DNA from: Heligmosomoides polygyrus polygyrus
Lineage: Eukaryota; Nematoda; Chromadorea; Rhabditida; Heligmosomidae
Direction: 5' to 3'
Length of the DNA stretch: 64,000 nucleotides
NCBI GenBank assembly: GCA_947396885.1
Contig: OX377202.1
Coordinates: 806,001 to 870,000, forward strand
Position 1 is the first letter of the stretch; each line of letters opens with the position of its first letter. Shown in pieces: positions 41,009-51,800 of this stretch. Below the pieces are notes generated by a model. That model saw only the letters and a list, made by a program, of their open reading frames with translations. It had not been told where the DNA came from and ran no database searches. The translations under genes and the position numbers were made by a program.

Positions 41009-41150
41009 TTATATAGCCAATTTTCCAGTGACTTTGTACACTTTAATGCGTGAGGCACCTAACTTGGAAAATTTACTGGCCAATTCGGGCGCATAGATCA
41101 TAAAAAGAATCGGGGATAACATACCTTCTTGAAGAACACCACATGGTGTC
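41009..41150 (-). pseudogene. CR1-like reverse transcriptase fragment
   Basis: About 45 codons on the minus strand read GVLQEGMLSPILFMIY and then a helix ending ASRIKVY, the motif B region of a CR1-type RT (compare GVSQGGVLSPILF in the 22.7-kb element). The catalytic YADD is absent. The flanking frame has no RT signal. Confidence 0.6.
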
Positions 41151-42811
41151 TTGTGGACGGACGAAAACACAACAGACATGATGACAATGGAAAGAGCGAG
41201 GAATGAAGAAAATATACTGGAAAAAGAAAGACTAGGACAAAGAACAAAAAGCACAGCAAACACAGAACAGTCAAAGACCTGCAGAAGTGTGCCTGGTGAA
41301 GGCGACAATAGCAGCTGCCGTTGTGAAGAGAAAGAAGTATTGAAGCCGAAAGAGCGAACGCATTGGCCATCAAGATGGCTTTTCTTTTCGATTCTGCCGA
41401 AGAAGGCACTATCGAACAAAAACCGAGATCTCTTGTGCGTTGCTTTCTTATGAGGGCCGTGAAGGCTTCCATTCTCTTGGTCCTAGCAGATGCTGTATCT
41501 CAAATTACGCCCACTTGACGTGGAAGTGGAATACACACGCTGGACAGAATCTATACAATTCTTCTATAAAGCAATAACCTTGGTTATTCAGCCTCTGGTC
41601 GTGACCCGAATCAATTCATTTCGCATATTTATCTGCGATAATCCACAAAGCACGGAACGACAAGCCGGAACGTAACTCGGCACAAGAGGAAACATGTCGA
41701 CAACACATAACGGGAGATCACTGGGCACCGGAGTGGGGACGAATGCCGGAGTGGTCGGCGGAAGGAGCAGAAGCACCATATACAGGTCCGTCCTGTAGGT
41801 CCGTCCTCCTCAAGTTCGTGCCTGAAACAAAGAAGGGGAAGGGGCCGCGACGTTTCGAAAGAGATGGACGGCAAGGAGAGAGGCAACACGGGGGTAAAAT
41901 GTCAAAACGGGACTCACCACACCGACTCCTCCTCCGTGCCTTACAATAATATCTTAGCACTGGCACCTATGCCACGATTCGCCAACCTTACTTCTAGAAA
42001 TAGTTGCTCCTCTATCGCTTGTTTACTGCTTATGAGTTCGATTTTTCTATTTAGTACTTCATGCTGCTCTATCACTTCGCTACGTCCTTGTTTGATTGGA
42101 CGGACGGATTGAGTGTACGTATGTACATACAGCTCTTCTGTCTTGCATCAGCAGCCGTATGGTATGACTTTTGTTGGAGCTGACGGACCTACTACGTTGG
42201 CATCCGGAGTCGACCTCACCTCTTGCAGCGTTGGCTTTCCACTGCTCTTCTCCTTCAAATTCTCACCCTCCCCCAGTCTCCTCCTATAAATTATTTCCAG
42301 CAGATTCTTTTCACAGATTTTGCTGGATTTTTTTCTAGTTCGCATTTCCGCGTTCACTTCTTTGAAGAAAGATAGCCTAGACAGTCAACTAATTTTAGTT
42401 TGTGTTGCTGATTTCTTCTGTCAGATTGTGCTATCTGCAATGTCCTGTGTCCATATCGCGCTTCTTTTGTACACATTATGTGCAAATAAATAAATAAAGT
42501 CGATATACGGACTTCATTCGTCTCCTTTTTTCGCCCTTTGAGACCTGTCTTCCGAGGCTGCTGCCTCTGGCCTGCTCTAGGTCCATCCACAGATGTCGAT
42601 ACCATGCTTAGCAGCTCACCTCATTCATTTAATACGTTATATATGTTTATTTAAACGCTGTCGCTTCCTTAATAACGGCGTGTATAACACGACAATAAAG
42701 GTTTAATTACCCAGGTTTGAGGTGCCTTGATTTCGTCTTAAGACCCGCGTGGCAAGTTTCTGCAATCAGCTTCTCTAAAATATAATAACATGGCTTTATG
42801 TCGTGAAAAAA
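41151..42811. other. Intergenic DNA, nothing recognised
   Basis: Short opposing frames only. A (AAAT)3 tract near 42485 precedes AGTCGATATACGG and may be an old LINE tail. No exon chain was found. Confidence 0.3.
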
Positions 42812-42817
42812 TTTATT
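42812..42817 (-). terminator. Poly(A) signal of the tyrosinase gene
   Basis: AATAAA on the minus strand, 52 bp past the tyrosinase stop codon. Confidence 0.8.
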
Positions 42818-42868
42818 GAGGTAGAAATAAATATCTGAGCACTACAGTTTGTTGATTGGCAACTGATC

Positions 42869-45800
42869 TCAAGGCAAGCAGCCAGTGTTTCGCGGCTTCC
42901 CGCAAAGGTTGCACGTTTTCCGACAGTTCTCCGCCATGAAGTTGGCATTCGACGCACAATTGCCGGCCTTGCTGAAGTCGCTGCAGAGTGGATGTCGGTC
43001 ACTGCAGTCTGTAAAGTCCGCGTATAATGTATGGCTTTAAAAAAGTAAGATTTAAGCCTTCACGATTTCAGCTTCTAGCATTTAAACCGCAGGCCGCATT
43101 GCAATGAAAACCGCTCATATCGATCGTGTGCGCGTCTAATCGATATCAATACCTCGTGCTGTACACGGCAGGTGACGAGTGAAGTGTGAAGACTGCGTTA
43201 GGGCAGTTAAAGGTTAAAAATGAACACAAACCGTCACTAATTGCCGAACGTGGGGTGCAGATCTTACAGCTGGCCTGACATACGATACTCATTCGGACCG
43301 GATCTCGCTCACAGCCGCCATTGGAGGCCCATGTAGCGCAGCAAGGATTTTGGTTGAAGCAGGTCTAAAAAAATCCACTGAGAGGCACGAAACGGGGGAG
43401 TTGGATAATATGGACTTTTTACTTTTCATCTCTTCTGCTCATCTAATCAATAATTATTTAAATGGCTGTAAACGGTACCTCATCTGGTTGCACTGGTGGA
43501 AGGGCCTCAGGTGTGGGAGCAGAAAGCGGCGGTGGTGCAGCGCCCTGCAATGGAATCGTTGTGCAGAATTTTCGCTATATTCCAAGAGACAGAAAGACAA
43601 GATGAAAAAGTTGTTAAGCCTGGTTTATACTTGCGCCGCTGCGCGGTGCGGCGTCGTGGCCAACATGGTTATCGATTTTTCGCGCTGCGTGGCGAGCGCA
43701 CCGCATCATAATATGCTCCGCTTCGACACACCTTACTTGACAGAATTTTGGGGTACTGTGCGATGCGAATCAAATCAAATCTCACTGCAGAATGAATGGC
43801 GCAGTCCGGCACGACGAGAGTATAAAACCCCTAAGGCCTCGTTTATACTTCCATCGCAGCGCGACGCGGTGCAGCGTATAGAGGGCATCGCGTGAACGCG
43901 TAATTGATCGCACCGCTTGGCGTCAGATCGCGTCGCTCTTGAAATCGGCGCGATGCGATTGATCGTGGTGGATTGGAACACAGTATTCCTACTCCAGCTC
44001 TCATTGGCAATGTCAACCAGCACTTATTTTCACTTTCTCGTTGCGTATTTCCTCTTCATTGATGTTTTTGCTTCGCCTTTGTTTTTCTACAACGACGTCG
44101 TCATCGATGTGTAGAGAGGGGCTCGGCAGGTGGATACTATATCCCCAAAGCTCTTCAGCACCACCCTCGAAAACGTCATGCGCGAACAAGAATGGGAAGA
44201 CATGGGAGTGACGGCCGACAACTACATCATCTTCGCTTCGCTGACGACATCATGCTCATAACACCGAGCATCAGCCAGGCAGAGCGAATGCTGGCCGACT
44301 TCGATCGTGTATGTGAGAACGTTGGACTGCAGCTGAATCTTACGAAGAGGATGTTCATGAGGAACGGACAAGTTTCTGATGCCCCATTCTCGCTCAACGG
44401 AACGAACATCTCCGAATGCTCCAGCTATGTGTATCTGGGTCGCGAAGTCAACATGACCAACGACCTAGCGCCAGAGCTGAGCAGGAGGAAACGAGCGGCT
44501 TGGGGAGCTTTCAAGAGCGTCGAAGAAGTCGCGAAGAAGACGAAGAACGTCCGGCTCCGTGCCCACCTATTCGACTCCACTGTTCTTCCTGCCCTAACAT
44601 ACGCCTCAAAGACCTGGGCTATACGAAAGCAGAACGAACACGCGATCAGCGTCGCGCAGCGTGGAATCGAGAGGACGATGCTCGGAGTGACACGACTCAC
44701 GCAATTGAGAGAAGGCCTCCGGAGTTCCGAGCTTCGCCGACGTTCGAAGATATGAGACGCTATCGCATGGGCCAAGTCGTCGAAAATTAGGTGGGCCGGC
44801 CACATACTGCGCTTCGCAGACACCCGCTGGACGAGAGCCGTCACCGACTGGATTCCGCGGGATGTCAGAAGAACACCAGGACGCCCTCCAACGCGTTGGT
44901 CAGACTTCTTCGTGAAAGCCCAGAACGACGGCTATGACGCTCTTCGTGTCCCTCGAGCGAGGAGGATCCATTGGAGCACTCTGGCACGCGACAGGGACGA
45001 ATGGAGACGCTGCTGGCGCCCGCTCGAGCAAGTCGATGATCAACGGGACGACAGGTGACAGGTTGATTTTCTATGAGCTTTTTCGCAGTAGTATAAGTAC
45101 GCAGTTGTCCGTAATCGTGTGGCTGTGTCATCGGCCATTCGGAATGCTCGTCGTCTTCCGAAATATAGGGACGCGATGAGACGCGTCGTTCCGTTTGAAC
45201 CACGTGGAGCGACGTCAGAAGTATAAACGTGACCCAATGAGGTGATTGTCTTTGAAGGTTCCCATGTCCATGGGCTATATCCGGTAGATCACGTGCTCCA
45301 ACCAATTCAACCAACAATTTCGTCATGTAGAAGTTGTCAACGAAATGCCTATAGAGAATTCTCACCAGGAAACTATCTCAACGGTAGGTCGGAACGGCCC
45401 AAGTGTTGTACATGAGCGGAATCGCCTCTCTCTGGGAAACAAAAAAGTGCAGATATCTCGACCCCAATACGACTCTGCGCAGAGTTAGGGACGACGGAAG
45501 CTGGGCCGTTGGCGGCGTTAGCCCTATGCCTGCACGCGGAAGGCGAGCTCAAGTTGGCTGGAAACAGCGATTGGGAATTAGGCCGCCCTCTACCCACTGC
45601 ACCACCATCTCTCGCTCGTCATCGCTGTTTCCAGCCAACTTGGGTTCGTCCTCCGCCTGCAGTCACAGGGCTAACACCGCCAACGGCTCAACTCCCGTCG
45701 TCGCTAGCTATGCGCAGAGTCGTATTGGGGTCAGATATCTGCACTTTTTTGTTTCCCAGAGAGAGGCGATTCTGCCCATATACAACACTTGGGCCGTTCC

Positions 45801-48800
45801 GACCTACCGTTGAGATAGTTTCCTGGTCAGACCTATCACCATGAAGCTGCCCAATTCGTCAACACCGCCCCAGTCTTGCCAATATACTTGGGTAATCAGT
45901 TTTCTTCTCAAAAACAAGGCGAACACTTACCAAAGGTGCAACACATACTCCGCTTATGCATAGACCGTAGCACGGGTCGACTCCTGCAATATTTGTTTAT
46001 GAATCGACATTGAGATCTATTCGGTTCTAAAACAATGCAAGTGAGTTTAGTCATTCTACAACCGGCTCGGACTAACGCTGCTCCAATGCTAAGCGATGCT
46101 CAGAACTTGAATGGAAGAGACGAAACAGTCTGTATTGCTGAGCCGATACCTATTCACATATACTGCAAATGGAGAACCACGCAATCGGAGCAGCATTAAC
46201 AAAGTATAACTCAGGACCGATGTGAGCAGAAAGAAAGCGCAATAAACGGACAATAGCCAACTAAAATAGGGGGGAAGCTACCAGACCAAATCTTGGAGAG
46301 ACTGTTCGACAAATCGTTTGAATTCCCTCCACGGAAAATACTGCATAAAGTAGTTGCGCTATTGATATTGAGATCTATTCTGATCTAATCCAATTTGGTG
46401 GGTGCAGAGAATTTCAGTGATCTACCTAAGATGTGATAGACTGCATCCTAGGTGACCCTATAATGCAAAAATTCGACCAGGAAAACATTCAAAACAAAAT
46501 AAAATGAAACGGAAAACACTCACTCGTATGTGTTTGCAGGAGAACTTGGCTTAGGCTTGAAGTACTCAGCTGCCCTATCGAGCGCGGGTCCTGACGGCGC
46601 ACGAAGTGAGCTATTTTAGGCTATTTCGGCCATTTTTGGGCCAAAACAAAAGGAGACTGTCACTTTGCGAGTCGTTGCGCGATTCCCTGTAGCAGGCCCG
46701 CGTTTTATAGGGTAGATTAGTCCTTTATCGCATTCTCACATCATAGGCGAACCTATCGAAATCTCTGGACACCAAATTCGGATAGCCGCAGTAGTTGTCT
46801 AAAACTATTGACAATTTTGGTCAAGTTAATCTTAGTATAAGGGCCTGTTCATACTTCGCGACAGCGGCGACAAGAGCGACGAGAGCGCATTGTGCGCGGC
46901 GTGCGCACTGCGCAGCGCGCCGAAGTATGAACAGGCGACAGCAGCGACTGGAGCGACTTAAGCCGCATGCACACTCGGCAGCGGCGGCAGCGGCAGCTGT
47001 GGTTTAGCATAGGGGCGTCGATTCCCGATAAATCGATGCTCCTATGCCGCTGTAGTGTGCATGCGACTTAAAGCGACAAGAGCGACTGGAGCGACAGCGA
47101 CCGGGCTCAAGTATGAACACTTTTCGGCGGCGCGCGCCCGGTTTTAATCGATTTGCATGTTTTACACAGGCGAAGGAGCGACGAGAGCGCAGCGCGCGTG
47201 GCGTGCGCTGCCTGCGCAACGCGCGGGAGTATAAACAGGGGACAGCAGCGACTGAAGCGACTACTCAGACGTTCGTTATCTAGGACCCGTACAACCAGTT
47301 GCTATTGTGGTGAGAACCTGTTGCAGTGGGTGTGGCGGGCTGCACCTATTAGCCACGTGAGGGAGCCCGGCGCGTTACCTGCACCCCGTTGACGCTCCTG
47401 TGGAAGTATACCATTAGGCTTAACGGTCGGCTCCTGTTGCTAGAGTGTTGCAGGATTCTTGTGCAGCCGTATATCTACATATATTCAGTTCGTACCTACA
47501 TATATATGTGCATACTCATATAAGTAGGTATATACTATGTATAGACATGTATATACATCTGTATATACGGGTATATACATAGAAACAGGTTCTCACCACA
47601 ATAGCAACTGATTGTACTGGTCCTAGATAACGAACGTCTGAGTAGAGCGCCAAGAGCGACTGGAGCGACCGTGCCGGCGCTCCAGTCGCTCTTGGCGTCG
47701 CTCGGCGTCAACATGGGAGCGTGACCCAGGAGGTACATCCGCTGTTCTGCGGACCTGAAAATTTTGTACTGCTCGTAGGGCAGCCGTTAGCTCGTTTATA
47801 TTTCCGGCGCCCAGCGACGCGACGGCATGTAAAGTGACCAAATTGATCCATCGCGTCGCTCAATCGATATGACCACCATGCGTGGTGTCGCGTCGCTCGG
47901 CGTCAAAGTATAAACTAATTAAAGACAATCATCATCACAGCCTGAGATGGATGTGTGTTTTCGGTTACTGAACGAGCAATCCCATTGCATAAAGTTTACT
48001 GGGGAAAACCGAAAAACGGTTGGCTCGCTTATCTTAACACACAGATCAGATCAAAGCATCCGGAGAAAACACCGTCGTGAATTAGTTCCGCAAACTGAAT
48101 TCTTAAGAAGTCTTCTCCCCTTTCACTTACCTCCATATCGGTTTAGATCACAGGCGAATGGTGGTCGAATCCTCGACACACACACGAACTGAGTGCCATG
48201 ACAGAAAAGGAATCTGAGAAGAAGTGATGAAGGTAGAAGCTAAACCCAATTAGGCCTATGTCATACCTTCGCTCACCCCGAGCGAAGGCGACGAACAGAG
48301 CGATGAGCGAAGTCTTTTCGCTAGCGTGAAGCTAGCGAATAGGCGCGCAGTTAATAGCGTTGTGTGCAGCTGCGTCGTAGCATCGCTACCGATGCTGGCC
48401 GACGCTCTGCTCAGCTCAGCGACGCGGTCGCATCGGTAGCGATGCCGTATCGCTCGAAAGTATGACACCCCGCTAGCGAGGCTTCGCTAGCGGTGGATCG
48501 GACAACTGCTACAGGCGTCTGCCCCTCCACAACGTCTGATACCGTCCCTTCCCCAATTATGTTAGTTGTCCATGGCCTTCGCTAGCGAAGAGCGATGGTA
48601 TGACATAGGCCTTAGACTTTGAGCTGCCTTGTTCCCCCTGAACTCACCTTGACCCACAGTCGCGCCGGTTGCTTGAGCAGGTTGGACGAGGGCCATAGGA
48701 GTACAGGTTGTCTGTAGATGAACAAACGTTCTAAAGGAAGATCTAACCATCTGAGGTGACGCTATACCTGTGTACTTGTTGGACAGTCCGTCGATGTTCA

Positions 48801-51800
48801 CCATCGGCGAAAACGGCACCATAATGGAGCGCGAGAAGTGCGACTGACTGCTGCAGTTGATGTTGTCGCCCGGGTAGGCAGTCTCGCGCACCGCTCTCGT
48901 CTACAAATGTGGGTATCGTGGAAGACAGTCGTCAGGCCCTAGCGGAAGAATTCTCACCACACCTGTTTGGCTAGCCTCCACTGTTCCCACAAATTGTCGA
49001 TCATGCAGTGATGAAGGTAGAAAAGCGGATCATTCGTGGCCTTTGTGGTGACATACATATCACCTTAAGCAAGCGAACCTTTGAAGTAGCCATAGTGCGA
49101 TTTTTGCAAAGCCAAGGCACTCGGGTGAGATATATTTCTGATGCAAACAGCACTATAATCTTTTCAAGAATCGAGTCCCTCGCCGGTTTGCCTTCGATTC
49201 ATTTTACTGCGGTTGAATACGGGTCTCGTTGGAGGGCGATCAAAGCGAAATCAAAGCAAAGTCTCATTTGACGTGGTTATACCTCAGCCGTCGATTGACG
49301 CGACGTTACCAAAGCTATCAGTATTGATCGCCTATGCCGCCTAATCGATACTGGTAGCGTTAACAATGTCGCGTCGAACAGTGAGTGAAGTACAAATCCC
49401 GCCTTAGACGCGGTGTTTTCGAGCCAAGAGATGTTTGAACTTAAATTTGGCGGGAACGGATGCCTAAAAGAGGAAAAGAGCCCTGTGGGACAGTTTCGCC
49501 TCCTGCAGCTGTATCTATTCCGATTGTGCTGGCCTTCATACTGTGTTTTCTTCTTTGTTGCCGATGTTTTTCATTTCCTTTTTGCTTTCTCCACGACCAT
49601 TTCGGTCTCGTTTCAAGCCGTCTGCGTTCGGATTCGTAACAGGCGAGCTGTCTTCCTGCCTAGAGTTGAGTATCACATACATTTTTAATGTTAAATAATG
49701 CTTATTTTCACTTTCTAGTCGTGTTTTTTTCGTTGACGATGAACACGAAAAAGTATTCAACGAGAAACTAGTAATAGTCGCTAGTTAATACGACTAGCAA
49801 AATGCAGGCGATAGTCACGGGTGCGTTACATTAGGTGTCTCCCACTACTGTAGAAGGCGGGGCGAAGCGCTCGATTACTGTAGCCTGACCGGATGCGGCG
49901 CCGGCCTCGCACGAAATTTCACGACGAGATGAGGCGAGTCCAGTAGACCCGTACTGCTACTGTGGAGCAGTTGTCATACGATGATATTTCTGAGATTAAA
50001 AGGACTATACAGGAAAAGGGACAAGACATCAGGTTTCTTCCTTTCTATACGTCCTTAGTTTACAACAGCTTCAAAGATTTCGCTCAGGCCATATTCTCTT
50101 TTCAACTTTTTCCATGAGCCTTTTTCTTTTACTTCCTTTGTAGTTTACTTTTAGTTTACTAGCATGTGAATGCGGCTGACTCGATTTGATAGTCTTCGTG
50201 ACAGTGTAGCATAAGGCAAACCAGGATTACTCAGCCTCCCAAAGCAAAAAGAAACTTACGGAAGCTAGAAAAACAAAGATAAAGAAGGGGAAAAAATGAA
50301 TGAAGTCCTCAATCACCACTCTACGACATTAAGTGTACTCCGCGGCGCATAGTTTGCTTTGTTCATCCGTTATACCTCGTCCAAAGCGGGCTCATCAACC
50401 CACTAAGCTACCGTAACCGGGGGCGGAGGCGGGTGGCGGCGGCATGCTACCGTAACTCAGGAAGACACTTAACGTACGAACCCGATAGGAACTTATGGGC
50501 AGAATGGTGGAGCGCTTTCTTGGGATATGGACATGGCGACCTAACACGGAACAAGAATGACCAAGAAATAAAAACAAAGCCGAGTAGAATGGACACGAAA
50601 AGTACACAACGAAAAAGAAAAAATTCAGAGGAAGACTGAGGAAGTCGAGGTGGAAATCTGTGCGCATTACGTATGTGGAACTATGCAATTGTGCGTAATC
50701 GCACGAGCGCATCGTCGGCTATTCAGAGTGCTCCTCATCGTCCGAAACAGCGCGACGCGATGGGACGCACGGCTCCGCTTGAATCGCCTCGCCCGGCGAT
50801 AAGAGTATGAACGGGTCCTTAGAGCGAGCCGTCTCAAAGAGACTTCAGTGTAGAAAACATATTGTATCAAACGGATACAAACTCACCACCGATCCAAATG
50901 TGGTTTCCTCCGTGTACGAACTCAACAGCGAACCTCGGCGGTAAAAGGTTCGTCGGACATGTCCTCTGGAATGACGGTGTTGTGTCTAAGTAAGTCTAAT
51001 CCGTGGAAGTCGCTTAATTGTTACGAGTTGTTGACAGTGCTTTTTATTAGAAGAAGAGAGCGCTATCTGAGAAAGGTAAGGTTGACTGAGGGTGCACCAT
51101 GCGTCCTGCTTGGAGTACAGGCACAAAAGCAGCTCGAATGAGTTTTTGGAGAGCTGGGACCTTCTAGTGGTAGCGCCACATGCACAAGAGATCTGCGAGG
51201 CCGAGAACATGAACCGAATTGCAGAATTTCAACAAAATCTGAAGAGAGGGATAGTGAAGAACTTTGATCCATATGTTCAAAGATCAACTCTAGGCCGTTA
51301 GTTCAGACTGTGATTGTCCAGAAATTTCCGTTCCATTTCTAGATGGGGACGTTGCTCCAACTGTAAGATGTTTTTGCCCTCAAGCCCAGTGGCAGAAGAA
51401 AGGGTACCGAAGCGGCACTGAAGGCCATCGTGTCGGTGATGCGATTCAGCGTGGCCGTCATCTGAGCGAGGGTGTACTGACTAGTCGGACTTGAGAATCG
51501 CGACACTCCCATCGCACGCTGTGTGGTGTGGTCCTGCAATGCTTGTAACTGAGTCGCAATGCTCCCGCATAAGGGCCAGAAGAACCGTCACCAAGTGCGC
51601 CTGCCAGTAGGCGAACATGCCGCTGTCCAGAGTACCGGCCGAGTTCGTTGATCCCATCAGCTCATCGCTCCACATCACCGACGCTGAAAGGATTAGGAAC
51701 AGTGGAGAACAGTAAGATCCACATTTCTGACATATAGAAGCTTGAGGAGTAAATCTCGTGTCTTTTCCCGTGCACAAATTCCAGAATTTCTGAGGCATCA

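Noticed and set aside
43350..43895. 181-codon plus-strand open frame
   Set aside because: It overlaps tyrosinase exon 13 antisense and then runs through MITE-like CGCTGCGCGG palindromes; no domain.
44425..44844. Minus-strand frames over 44.4-45.4 kb
   Set aside because: Antisense shadows of the RTE reverse transcriptase fragment.
46513..46580. Candidate tyrosinase exon on the minus strand ([15 protein letters not shown]) with good splice sites
   Set aside because: Exons 11 and 12 already join in phase (G|GA) without it, and its reading phase does not fit both neighbours.
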